Assembly: GCF_002210425.1 (NCBI RefSeq)
Contig: NZ_MWQK01000005.1
Span: 372,001-436,000 of the forward strand
Reading direction: 5' to 3'
Length of the DNA: 64,000 nucleotides
Origin: Fibrobacter sp. UWB2
GTDB taxonomy: Bacteria > Fibrobacterota > Fibrobacteria > Fibrobacterales > Fibrobacteraceae
Part shown: positions 51,979 through 60,144 of the stretch, in pieces
How positions within the stretch are numbered: position 1 is the stretch's first letter
Layout: every line of letters begins with the position of its first letter
Notes under the pieces: model-generated
The model's database searches: none
What the model was told of the DNA's origin: nothing
What the model saw: the letters and a program-made list of their open reading frames with translations, nothing else
Made by a program: the position numbers and the translations under genes

Positions 51979-54261
51979 TTAGAACCATGCCTTGGTTTCG
52001 GCAGCAATGTAATGGGAATGCCAATCATTGTCAGGAACGGTTTCGTCAGAGTGCGTCATGAACTTGTAGCGGAAGTGGAGACCCACGCGGTCAGAGAAGT
52101 CCCAGTCAAAGCCAAGGCCAATTGCGAAGTCCTTGTAGTTGATCGGAGCTTTCTTGTAGTAGCTGGTGTTCACTTCGTAGTAATAGGTATTCTTGGCAGT
52201 CTTGCTGGTACCGTTATCGGCGGTGAGCATCAAGTAAGCCTTGTCAGACCTGAACGTTTCGAGACCGACGATACCCACCATGTGGAAGGTCGGAGTCACG
52301 GCGACGGTCGGTTCAATCTGACCGAAGAAGCTCGTCAAGAGCACGTTGGACTGCTTTTCGGAAACGGCAAGCGGATTAAAGGAAGTAGAAATACCGGAGA
52401 GGGCAAAGAAGCCCGTCAGCATGACGTTACGGTCAGTGCCGATCCAGTGGCCGATATCGTAACCACCCATGAAGGAGAGGTAAGAAGACCACTTGGCATG
52501 TTCCGGAATTTCGCCCTTGGCAACCTGGTCACCATTTTCAAATGCGGCGAAGGATTCCCAAAGTTCCCAGGTACCACCATAGAGACCACCGCGCTGGCGG
52601 TACATCTTGACACCGTCAGAGGAGTTCTTGCTGGCACCGACACGGTTGATATAGCCACACCAGGAAGCGTTACCAGAGTCAGCCACAAAGAGCGGCTTGT
52701 GCTTGGTCCAGGAGTTGGAGCTTTCCCACATGTTACGGCCGTTCAGACGGTAGTTGAATGCAATCACGTCCGGACCAGCTTCGATCTGACGATGCTGGGC
52801 GTACTGGAAGTCAAAGTAACCGCGGTTGAAGCTCGGTTCCAACTTGAAGTTGATACCGGTCATGTTCGGGGAGTAGCGGAGAGCGCCACCGTTGAGGTAG
52901 GCTTCGTTCTTGCGCCAGCCCGGGAAGCGGGACGGGTTCGTCAAAGAATACGGAGAGTAGAAGCCCGGCTGGAAGAACACGAGTTCTGCAGTCATCGGCC
53001 AACCTTCGATATACTTGCTCTGGGCCTTGACATAAAGACCGAGCTTCGGGGAGTTAACCGTAGAAACGTAGCCTTCCTTGCGGCTGGAGTAACCGGAATT
53101 CATATTGACGGATTTATCAGCGTTAAGAGAATAATCAGCTGCGCCCGGATCCGGAACAAACGTCGTGGAGTCCGTGATGCTGACACCGATATCGCCCATC
53201 AAGAAGAGCTTCGGGGTGATATTGCCCTTGACGTCGGCAGTAATCACGTGAGTATTGAGGAGGACCGGAAGGCCGCCTTTGCTCTGGGTAATCCACTGCG
53301 TACGGAATTCATCTTCATAGATGATGTCCTTGTCGAAGGTAACGCCCATGTAGTTCACACCGACAGTCAGGTTGTCGGCAATCTTTTCCTTGGCGATACG
53401 GCCATGAAGGACGGTACCGCGCAAATCATAGCCACCCATCATTTCGAGTTCGCCCGGCTGGCCACCATACATGCGGAGACCGTCACGGGTACCCATGTCA
53501 GCATCAGCCGGCTGGGACACGAGGAACTGAGCCTTCATGTCGTACGGGAGCTGGTAGAAGTTCGCAAAGACGCCACCGAAAGAGCGGTTCGTCCAGAATG
53601 CACGACCACCTTCCTTGACCGGCTTGAATGCCTTTTCCTTATAGTAAGTAGAAACGGTCTTTTCGTCTTCGAAGAGTTCGTACTGCCACACAAAGCGCGG
53701 GTTCGTTTCACGTTCCCACATGGTAAGCGGAGAGGCGTTTGCCCAGATAACACCGCCTGCAGTAACGTAGGCACCGAACACACCGGCACGGATATCGACA
53801 CCGACGTTCATTTCTTCGTTGATGGTCGATGCATAGTAGTCGGTAGAGTGGTCAAACAAGACGCGTTCGTCGTTGTTGCCCGGAGCTTCAGTCGGGTTCT
53901 TGGCGAGTTTATTCGTGAAGATACCGCTCAAGTCAAACGGGAACATGAGGTTCGTAAACAGCGTAATGTAGGAGTTCGGCATGGCGACGATGTTCACGTT
54001 CAACAAAGCGTCAACGCTCGTACGTGCCTGGTCATCACGGACCCACGGGCTCTGTTCGGAATAGTGGAAATTCTTCAAACGGAAAGCCATATAACCGGAG
54101 ACTGCCAGTGGCAGATCGTCCTTGCCGAGAAGAGTCGATTCCATATTGTTGGAAAGAGTATCCAACGAAGCGTGAAGGGAATCAAGCTGCAACTGCGGAG
54201 GAAGAGCCCATGCAGCACCGAGGCTAGACGCTAGTAAAAGGGAAGAAACTGTTTTGCGCAT
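51979..54261 (-). CDS. Large outer membrane beta-barrel protein C
   Basis: 760 residues. Signal peptide (LLLASSLGAAWA), a helix (LDSLHASLDTLSNNMES) as in barrels A and B, then strands ending in HYIAAETKAWF. The region SPLTMWERETNPRFVWQYELF is a looser counterpart of the signature in A and B, and the following TNRSFGGVFANFYQLP aligns with their ring of strands. It is the first barrel gene of the operon and starts 9 bases after the carbohydrate-binding-like gene. AGAGGA precedes the ATG. Function unknown. Confidence 0.82.
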   Translation of the reverse strand: MRKTVSSLLLASSLGAAWALPPQLQLDSLHASLDTLSNNMESTLLGKDDLPLAVSGYMAFRLKNFHYSEQSPWVRDDQARTSVDALLNVNIVAMPNSYITLFTNLMFPFDLSGIFTNKLAKNPTEAPGNNDERVLFDHSTDYYASTINEEMNVGVDIRAGVFGAYVTAGGVIWANASPLTMWERETNPRFVWQYELFEDEKTVSTYYKEKAFKPVKEGGRAFWTNRSFGGVFANFYQLPYDMKAQFLVSQPADADMGTRDGLRMYGGQPGELEMMGGYDLRGTVLHGRIAKEKIADNLTVGVNYMGVTFDKDIIYEDEFRTQWITQSKGGLPVLLNTHVITADVKGNITPKLFLMGDIGVSITDSTTFVPDPGAADYSLNADKSVNMNSGYSSRKEGYVSTVNSPKLGLYVKAQSKYIEGWPMTAELVFFQPGFYSPYSLTNPSRFPGWRKNEAYLNGGALRYSPNMTGINFKLEPSFNRGYFDFQYAQHRQIEAGPDVIAFNYRLNGRNMWESSNSWTKHKPLFVADSGNASWCGYINRVGASKNSSDGVKMYRQRGGLYGGTWELWESFAAFENGDQVAKGEIPEHAKWSSYLSFMGGYDIGHWIGTDRNVMLTGFFALSGISTSFNPLAVSEKQSNVLLTSFFGQIEPTVAVTPTFHMVGIVGLETFRSDKAYLMLTADNGTSKTAKNTYYYEVNTSYYKKAPINYKDFAIGLGFDWDFSDRVGLHFRYKFMTHSDETVPDNDWHSHYIAAETKAWF

Positions 54262-54270
54262 AAAATCCTC

Positions 54271-55014
54271 TTAAATCTCGTTGCGGAACGGATAGTGAGC
54301 CGGGCCTTCGTACGGCTTGCCATGCTTCTTAATCACAATATCGTCAATCCAGACCTTGAAGGATTCGTTTTCATCCTTGCGGACTTCAAGACGGAAACCC
54401 TTGAAGTTGGACCATGAGAACGGGAGCATCACTTCGCGCGTGTTCTTTGCATCCCAGTAAACACCGGTATTGCCGAAGAGCTTCAGAGGAATGCTGAAGT
54501 GCTTCCATTCTGTCGTAATTTCACCAAGGCTCTTGGAGCGGAGCTTCACCTGGAGGGATTCACCATTGCTCTTCACGCCATCGTCAACGAGCACGAACAA
54601 TGCGTTTTCACCACCCTGGGCGCCCTTGATCCAAAATTCGAGAACACCTTCTTCGAGATACGGAGTCAAGTCCACGGAACCCGCAATACAGATTGCGACA
54701 CCGGAATAGTCACTCGCGATAAGTTCAATTTCCATGGAGAGAGCTCCTTCCATGGCATACTTATCCGTGAGTACCGGTTCGGGGTTTTCACGCGGATACT
54801 GGTACGTGTAACCACCACCACGCGGAATTGCTTCACGCATGACAACGGTGACAACTTCCTTATCAGGACGGAACGGTTTAGGATCCTTCATGACAAAGTG
54901 GGACTGGTCGCGGTCGCGGTAATCGCTAAAACCGTAGCCAGCGAAAGAAGATGAAGCAAGAAGCATCGCCGCTAGAGCGGACTTCCAAATGGCTTTTTTT
55001 AAGTTTCCATTCAT
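54271..55014 (-). CDS. Secreted carbohydrate-binding-like (CBM11/ExoP-type jelly-roll) protein
   Basis: 247 residues from the ATG at 55014. Signal peptide (SALAAMLLASSSFA) then one beta-sandwich domain: YSGVAICIAGSVDLTPYLEE, GVLEFWIKGAQGGENALFVL, WKHFSIPLKLFG, FKGFRLEVRKDENESFKVWIDDIVI. That order (a strand with E-F-W-I-K-G, then W..v.IPL, then V.IDDI) is typical of CBM11/CBM30/ExoP-like domains that bind beta-glucans. It has no catalytic domain. As first gene of the outer-membrane operon it may present glucan to the barrels. The family assignment is inferred from pattern only. Confidence 0.72.
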   Translation of the reverse strand: MNGNLKKAIWKSALAAMLLASSSFAGYGFSDYRDRDQSHFVMKDPKPFRPDKEVVTVVMREAIPRGGGYTYQYPRENPEPVLTDKYAMEGALSMEIELIASDYSGVAICIAGSVDLTPYLEEGVLEFWIKGAQGGENALFVLVDDGVKSNGESLQVKLRSKSLGEITTEWKHFSIPLKLFGNTGVYWDAKNTREVMLPFSWSNFKGFRLEVRKDENESFKVWIDDIVIKKHGKPYEGPAHYPFRNEI

Positions 55015-55151
55015 AATAGGTACAATTCTCCAAATTCGGATCATCTACAATATAGCTTGTTTTTGGGAATTTTCGCTCCGGTATTTTGCAAAAAAGGCTT
55101 TGCAAAGCTAGATGTATCAACGGAATACCACTCGTAGAGCCACACAAACGC

Positions 55152-55168
55152 TGGACTCAAGCGTAAAC
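55152..55168 (+). repeat. Direct repeat copy 1 (putative operator)
   Basis: TGGACTCAAGCGTAAAC, identical at all 17 positions to the copy 82 bases away. Confidence 0.75.
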
Positions 55169-55233
55169 GGAAATTTTTTCGTTCGTAATGTTTCTTAATG
55201 TTTACAAATTAAATTTTTTGATGAGGCTCACAA

Positions 55234-55250
55234 TGGACTCAAGCGTAAAC
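55234..55250 (+). repeat. Direct repeat copy 2 (putative operator)
   Basis: TGGACTCAAGCGTAAAC, ending 17 bases before the TTGATT of the GH5 promoter. Confidence 0.75.
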
Positions 55251-55340
55251 ATAAGATAAGCATGTTTTTGATTTTCTATTTTTTGTTTTATATAGATTTT
55301 GAGAACACGCGTTTAAGCTCATAACCTTTTGGGGGTTACC

Positions 55341-56477
55341 ATGATTAAAAAGATTCTTTCAGCAATGGCAATCGGATGCGCCTTCTGGGCATGCGACAGT
55401 GGCTCGGCAACAATACCGACATCGGCCGGCAAGGGCAACACGAGCACGGCCGTCCCCGTAGACTACACCTTGGGAAGAACGATGAATGCGCTCCTTGGGC
55501 GCGGCATCAACCTGGGTAACTCCTGGGAATCCGACGGTTCCGATGATGGTGCCTGGAGCAACCCCATCCGTGACCAGGACTTCGCCACCATCAAGGCGGC
55601 AGGCTTCAATTCCGTGCGTATCCCGGTCCGCTGGCAAAATGGTTCTGACTACTCGACCCATACTGTGGACCCGAACCGATTGGCAGGCGTTCTCGAAGAC
55701 ATCCGCCTCGCCATCGCCCAAGGCCTTACTGTTGTCGTGAACTTCCACCACTACAACGAACTAAACTGCGCAGGTGGCGGCGGTAACGGCTGCACATACA
55801 ACCCCACCGAATACGAAGCCGAAAAGGCACACTTCCTTGCCCTTTGGGCTCAAGTGGCAACGGCCATGGGTGAATTCCAGGACAACCAGGTCGTGCTCGA
55901 AATCCTGAACGAACCGATCATCCCAAACGCCGATCGCGTGGACCAGCTGATGAACGAAGCTTACGCCGTCATCCGTGCAGCCGCTCCGGGCAAGACGATT
56001 ATGTTCGAAGCCTACCATGCCGCAAAGTTTGCCGACCTCTCGATGCTCCACTTGCCGCAAGACGGGAACATCATCTTCAGTGGCCACTATTACGAACCGT
56101 ACACATACAGCCATCAGGGGCATGGCTACAACTGCCTTGGCGATGCCGCATACGTCTCTACAGCGGACGAAGACCTGTTATCATACGTTGGGCTGGCCTA
56201 TAAGCTTTACCCGGACGTGAACGGAATAGACCAAGTTCCGTTGAACATGGGTGAATTCGGCGTGGCCGGTGGTGATTCCAGTCCCTGCCAATGGCAAGAG
56301 GGCGAGCCTCCCAGCGCAGCGCGCAAGGCCGCCTGGGCAAAGAAGGCCGCGCAGGCCGCTGTCAAAAACGGCATGTCGTTCCATTACTGGGGATTTGGCT
56401 ACACAGGCGGATTTGACGCCTACGAACCCAATGCCGAAACGTGGAACACAGGATTTCCTGGAGCACTCATCTTCTAG
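55341..56477 (+). CDS. Glycoside hydrolase family 5 lipoprotein (endoglucanase-like)
   Basis: 378 residues from the ATG at 55341, preceded by GGGGG. Lipobox AFWAC gives Cys18; a short linker follows and then the GH5 barrel (GINLGNSWES, VRIPVRWQ, VVNFHHYNE). The acid/base is Glu191 in EILNEP and the nucleophile Glu305 in NMGEFGVAGG; SGHYYEPY carries the conserved His/Tyr. It probably cleaves beta-1,4-glucan at the cell surface. It is divergent from the outer-membrane operon and shares the regulatory region with repeats. It converges on lpxA with a 31-base gap. Confidence 0.93.
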   Translation: MIKKILSAMAIGCAFWACDSGSATIPTSAGKGNTSTAVPVDYTLGRTMNALLGRGINLGNSWESDGSDDGAWSNPIRDQDFATIKAAGFNSVRIPVRWQNGSDYSTHTVDPNRLAGVLEDIRLAIAQGLTVVVNFHHYNELNCAGGGGNGCTYNPTEYEAEKAHFLALWAQVATAMGEFQDNQVVLEILNEPIIPNADRVDQLMNEAYAVIRAAAPGKTIMFEAYHAAKFADLSMLHLPQDGNIIFSGHYYEPYTYSHQGHGYNCLGDAAYVSTADEDLLSYVGLAYKLYPDVNGIDQVPLNMGEFGVAGGDSSPCQWQEGEPPSAARKAAWAKKAAQAAVKNGMSFHYWGFGYTGGFDAYEPNAETWNTGFPGALIF

Positions 56478-56508
56478 AATCTAAAAAACGAGCACAAAAG
56501 CGCAAGTG

Positions 56509-57276
56509 CTACGGGCGAACGAGAGAACCGCCCCAGTGCTCATCAAAGAAGGCTTGGAACAGAGGTTCCGGGCCTTTTTTCAATTCTTCGATGACCTCTG
56601 CTGCCGGGCGTTTGCCACGGTAAAGTTCACGGAAGGCTCGTTCAAAAAACGCGATACGTTCGGGCGGAAATTCATCAGCATGCAGGCGAAGCGCATGGAG
56701 ATTGAGAGACGCAAAGCGGAGCGGGTTCCCGAAAGCACGGCTGCACGGGGGAACGTCGTAATCGACCTTGAGCGTACCGCCCACGAATGCGTAGGCGCCC
56801 ACCTGGTTTCTCTGCTGCACGGCCGTGGTGCCACCGAGGGTCGCAAACTTGCCAATGCGCACATGTCCGCCGAGCTGGCACCCGTTTGCGATGACCGCCC
56901 CCTCGCCAATTTGGCAGTCGTGCCCCACATGGGCATAAGCCATGATGAGGACGCGAGGGGCAATGCGCGTACAACCACCGCCCTGGACGGTGCCGCGGTT
57001 GAGCGTCGTATATTCGCGGATGATGCAATTTTCGCCAATTTCAAGGCGAGTCGGCTCCCCTGCGTACTTGAGGTCTTGTGGAGGCGCACCGAGGATAGCT
57101 CCATCGTAAATGTGAGTATTCGCCTTAATCGTCACGCCGCCGTAAACGCGTACGCGCGATTCGAGCACCACATTTTCACCAATTTCCGCATTTTCATCGA
57201 CAACGCACCAGGGGCCGATAACGGCAGACTCGTGGACGTTGGCATTCGGATGAACAAAAGCGGATGGATGGAGCAT
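56509..57276 (-). CDS. lpxA: Acyl-[ACP]:UDP-N-acetylglucosamine O-acyltransferase LpxA
   Basis: 255 residues of left-handed beta-helix hexapeptide repeats (e.g. NANVHESAVIGPWCVVDENAEIG) followed by an alpha-helical C-terminus. The catalytic His119 lies in YAHVGHDCQIG and LGGHVRIG follows. First step of lipid A synthesis. It indicates a lipopolysaccharide-bearing outer membrane. A TAAATT box is six bases from the ATG, no Shine-Dalgarno. Confidence 0.95.
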   Translation of the reverse strand: MLHPSAFVHPNANVHESAVIGPWCVVDENAEIGENVVLESRVRVYGGVTIKANTHIYDGAILGAPPQDLKYAGEPTRLEIGENCIIREYTTLNRGTVQGGGCTRIAPRVLIMAYAHVGHDCQIGEGAVIANGCQLGGHVRIGKFATLGGTTAVQQRNQVGAYAFVGGTLKVDYDVPPCSRAFGNPLRFASLNLHALRLHADEFPPERIAFFERAFRELYRGKRPAAEVIEELKKGPEPLFQAFFDEHWGGSLVRP

Positions 57277-57282
57277 ATCCGC

Positions 57283-57303
57283 AATTTAGTAATTTCCTAT
57301 ATT
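57283..57303. promoter_or_regulatory. Divergent -10 like boxes between lpxA and a glycosyltransferase
   Basis: TATATT (57298-57303) is seven bases before the ATG at 57311, and TAAATT (57288-57283, minus strand) is six bases before the lpxA ATG. The gap is 34 bases in total, so both transcripts would have almost no leader. Confidence 0.5.
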
Positions 57304-57310
57304 TCCCCAC

Positions 57311-58414
57311 ATGGGTGGCATTATTCTCGCATGCCTGACTGCGCTGTATGCGCTCCTGTTCCTATTCTTCATAGTAGGACTGTTAAAGACGCATCGCTAT
57401 AAAGGCCCGAAAGCAACCCCAAGCGTCTCGGTCGTGATCCCGATGCGAAACGAAGAGGAATTTGCCGAACGCACACTCGAAGCGGTCGCCGCCCAGGACT
57501 ACGTTGGCGAATGGGAAGTGATTTGCGTCGATGACCGTTCTACCGACCGCACGCGCGAGATTCTAGAAAAGTTCGCCGCCACGCACCCGCGTTTCCGCGT
57601 TTTAAGCCTCCCGCAGGATTTACCGCAAATTGCAAGCCCCAAGAAGCGCGCGCTCGAAAGCGCCTTCAAGATTGCCAAAAACGAAGTGCTCTTGACGATG
57701 GACGCCGACTGCATCCCGCGCAAGAGCTGGATTACCGCCATGGCCGGGCGATTTGTCGATGGCATCTGCATTGTGCAAGGCCCCAAGCAGAACAACGGCT
57801 CGCGCTCGATGCCGCACCTCTACCAGAAACTCGAAACGCTCGGCTACACCGCGATGGAAGCGGCAGGCTTTAGCCTTGGACGCCCGATTGTCGCCAGTGC
57901 GGCTTGCCTTGCGTACAAGAAGGACTTGTTCTTTAAAGTCGGCGGATTCGGGGACCTCATCAACCTCTCGAGTGGCGATGACGACATGCTCATCCACAAG
58001 ATGATGAAAATCCCGGGAACGAAGGTCTGCTACAATCTCGACAAGGATGCAGTGATCGAGACCGCTCCAGTGCACACGTGGAAACAGCTCTTTAACCAGC
58101 GCGCCCGCTGGAGCAGCAACGGCACGAACTACGAAAGCAAAGCCTACATCCTTTTGCTCACGCTCATTTACACGTACTACATCTGGATGTTCGTGAGTCC
58201 GTGGTGCGCCATCTTCCTTGATTTCCCGTGGCAGTGGTGCGTGTTCAGCATTCTGCCCAAGATTGTCGTGGACTTCGTATTCTTGAGCATAGCCTCTTGG
58301 AAGCTCAAGTCCAAGCGCCGCATGCTCGCGTTCTTGCCTGTAGAGCTTATCCAGATCCCGATGATTGTGTTCTGCGTCCCCGCAGGAATCTCGGGAATGT
58401 TTAGATGGAAATAA
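57311..58414 (+). CDS. Family 2 glycosyltransferase with membrane segments
   Basis: 367 residues. An N-terminal helix, then a GT-A domain: SVVIPMRNEEEFAERTLEAV, CVDDRSTDRT, MDADCIP, the SSGDDDML region and QRARWSSNG, which equals the QxxRW acceptor motif. Three C-terminal helices complete it. The QxxRW-type processive or lipid-linked sugar transferase is consistent with polysaccharide or glycolipid synthesis; the acceptor is unknown. It is not part of an obvious cluster, although lpxA is divergent next to it. Confidence 0.86.
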   Translation: MGGIILACLTALYALLFLFFIVGLLKTHRYKGPKATPSVSVVIPMRNEEEFAERTLEAVAAQDYVGEWEVICVDDRSTDRTREILEKFAATHPRFRVLSLPQDLPQIASPKKRALESAFKIAKNEVLLTMDADCIPRKSWITAMAGRFVDGICIVQGPKQNNGSRSMPHLYQKLETLGYTAMEAAGFSLGRPIVASAACLAYKKDLFFKVGGFGDLINLSSGDDDMLIHKMMKIPGTKVCYNLDKDAVIETAPVHTWKQLFNQRARWSSNGTNYESKAYILLLTLIYTYYIWMFVSPWCAIFLDFPWQWCVFSILPKIVVDFVFLSIASWKLKSKRRMLAFLPVELIQIPMIVFCVPAGISGMFRWK

Positions 58415-58424
58415 AGGCGCCGCG

Positions 58425-59762
58425 TTACAAGCGGCGAACCCACTCGATTGCTTCTTCAGCGTTCTTGATTTTACCATCGAGCTGGAGCTCAAAGCTTTGC
58501 TTGATGGTCTCGCCCATTTGCTTGCCCGGCTTGAATCCCAAATCCATAAGCATTTTGCCCATGAGGAATGGCTGCGGAGCTGCATTGAGCAAGTCGAGAT
58601 CTTCAGCGGCCTGCCAAAGCTGTTCCGGGAATTCCGGGGCGCCGGCGGCGGCGTAATACTTACGCGGGGTGGCTTTCACAAGCAGGCACAACAGCTTTAA
58701 GCCACCCAGCTTCACCGCCATGCGGCGAAGCGCCGGCGCATCATTCACAATTGCAAAATCAAGCTCGCTATAAGCATTCAAAAGCAACGGGACATTTTTG
58801 ACCAAGTGCGATTCGTTCGTAATGCGTTCGAGGAACTTGAGAGACGTTTCGGGACTCCCGCTGAGAAATGCTGCAAAAGCAAATTCCATCACCTGGTTAT
58901 CCGAAAGCGGCGAGCACTTGGAGTCACCAACAGCACCATCAGCCACTTCAGCATTCACATTCACAAAGCTTTTGCGCAAGCTCTCCATGTTGTCGAGCAT
59001 TTCACCTAAGTCTTCCCAAGAGCCACGCAGCGGTAAAACTTCCGGGAAAAATTCATTCAGCTTGATGTCCAGGAAAGCACGCAGTCCAAGCGACGGCTTG
59101 CCCGGCTTCAAGAGCCACTTCTTGAATTCTTCGAACAAGCGTTCAATGGAAAGATCTTCAAGCGAAAGCGTCTGGCAAAGTTCAATCGTCTCGGGCGCAA
59201 GTCTAAGCGCAAAGCGGCTTGCAAACTGCACACCGCGCAAAATGCGCAGCGAATCTTCGACAAAGGCTGGGCCTACATGGCGCAACAAGCCTTTCTTCAA
59301 ATCGTCAATGCCGCCGTACGGGTCACAAAGCGTGAGTTCCGGAAGTTCCATGCCCATCGCATTGATGGTAAAGTCACGGCGAAGCGCCGCCTCCTTGAAC
59401 GAAAGCTTTTCATCCGTATGCACCACGAAACCGCGATGACCATAGCCAACCTTGCTTTCGGTACGCGGGAACGAGAAATCGAGCGAGAGGCCCTTCATCG
59501 CCAAATGAATCACGCCAAAAGCCTTCCCCACAAGATTCGTACGGCCGTACTTCTTTAAAATCGGGACAAGTTCATCTTGCGTGAGGTCGTAAACTTCGAC
59601 ATCGTAGTCGCGGCAATCCTTGCCGAGAAGTGCATCGCGCACCCAGCCGCCCACCAAGAAGGCGCGGCCACCAGCTTCACGGATTTCACCTGCGATAGAA
59701 AGCAAGCGTCTAGGCAAGTCCGGTTCAAACGTCTTGCCTGCAAGAGTCACGATACTCGGCAT
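58425..59762 (-). CDS. cca: CCA-adding tRNA nucleotidyltransferase (poly(A) polymerase family)
   Basis: 445 residues. The nucleotidyltransferase head has LVGGWVRDALLGKDCRDYDVEVYD (GG, RD and DxD metal motif) and ALRRDFTINAMG, followed by the neck and body RHVGPAFVEDSLRILRGVQFASRF. These are class II CCA-adding or poly(A) polymerase enzymes; the absence of encoded CCA on the tRNA-Val in this window makes CCA addition necessary. It shares one base (TAATG) with the upstream small lipoprotein gene. Confidence 0.88.
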   Translation of the reverse strand: MPSIVTLAGKTFEPDLPRRLLSIAGEIREAGGRAFLVGGWVRDALLGKDCRDYDVEVYDLTQDELVPILKKYGRTNLVGKAFGVIHLAMKGLSLDFSFPRTESKVGYGHRGFVVHTDEKLSFKEAALRRDFTINAMGMELPELTLCDPYGGIDDLKKGLLRHVGPAFVEDSLRILRGVQFASRFALRLAPETIELCQTLSLEDLSIERLFEEFKKWLLKPGKPSLGLRAFLDIKLNEFFPEVLPLRGSWEDLGEMLDNMESLRKSFVNVNAEVADGAVGDSKCSPLSDNQVMEFAFAAFLSGSPETSLKFLERITNESHLVKNVPLLLNAYSELDFAIVNDAPALRRMAVKLGGLKLLCLLVKATPRKYYAAAGAPEFPEQLWQAAEDLDLLNAAPQPFLMGKMLMDLGFKPGKQMGETIKQSFELQLDGKIKNAEEAIEWVRRL

Positions 59763-60124
59763 TACTTATCCGCCTCGACTGACTTGTAACGGTCGTAAAT
59801 GCTAGTCGTCTTTTCTTCGGAAGAATCCCTGAGCAGCGTCTGGACAGAAATTTCAGCAGACGTATCACGAAGTGCTGCACTTTCCGTATTGGCGTAGCGG
59901 TCGTAAATACTTCCGGGCGACTGAACCTCGTTTTTCTTTTTCGCCTCGTCTTCGCGGCAAGTGCGCAGTTCATTTTCCATGTACGCACGCTGGTCCGGAG
60001 AATACGTCATTGTATTCAGGCGGTATTCAATCTCTTCGCAGACTATCCCCTGGCGTTCACCGGCACAGCCGGCCACCAAAAGCATCGCCGTAAAAATCAC
60101 TGCAAAACCTAAAATTTTATTCAT
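59762..60124 (-). CDS. Small lipoprotein with repeated SIYDRY motif
   Basis: 120 residues from the ATG at 60124, with GAGG eight bases upstream. The lipobox LLVAGC gives the modified Cys. The motif SIYDRYANTES is repeated as SIYDRYKSVEA near the C-terminus with a charged region between. No known family. It overlaps the CCA-adding gene start by one base and follows the propeller protein gene by 20 bases, so it may be co-transcribed with both. Confidence 0.75.
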   Translation of the reverse strand: MNKILGFAVIFTAMLLVAGCAGERQGIVCEEIEYRLNTMTYSPDQRAYMENELRTCREDEAKKKNEVQSPGSIYDRYANTESAALRDTSAEISVQTLLRDSSEEKTTSIYDRYKSVEADK

Positions 60125-60144
60125 AACACCCACCTCATCACAAA

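Larger units (their letters stand above)
55015..55340. promoter_or_regulatory. Divergent 326-base regulatory region with a 17-bp direct repeat
   Basis: It separates the outer-membrane operon and the GH5 lipoprotein gene. TGGACTCAAGCGTAAAC occurs perfectly at 55152-55168 and 55234-55250. On the right a promoter TTGATT (55268-55273), 17 bases, TATAGA (55291-55296) reads into GH5, with a leader of about 38 bases. On the left TATATT (55049-55054, minus strand) reads into the operon, without a recognisable -35. The second repeat copy lies 17 bases upstream of the GH5 -35, a typical activator position. Confidence 0.65.

Noticed and set aside
52012-54234. A 740-codon plus-strand frame opposite barrel C.
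   Set aside because: Same reason: a third-position shadow of a long biased gene. The barrel on the minus strand has the signal peptide and operon spacing.
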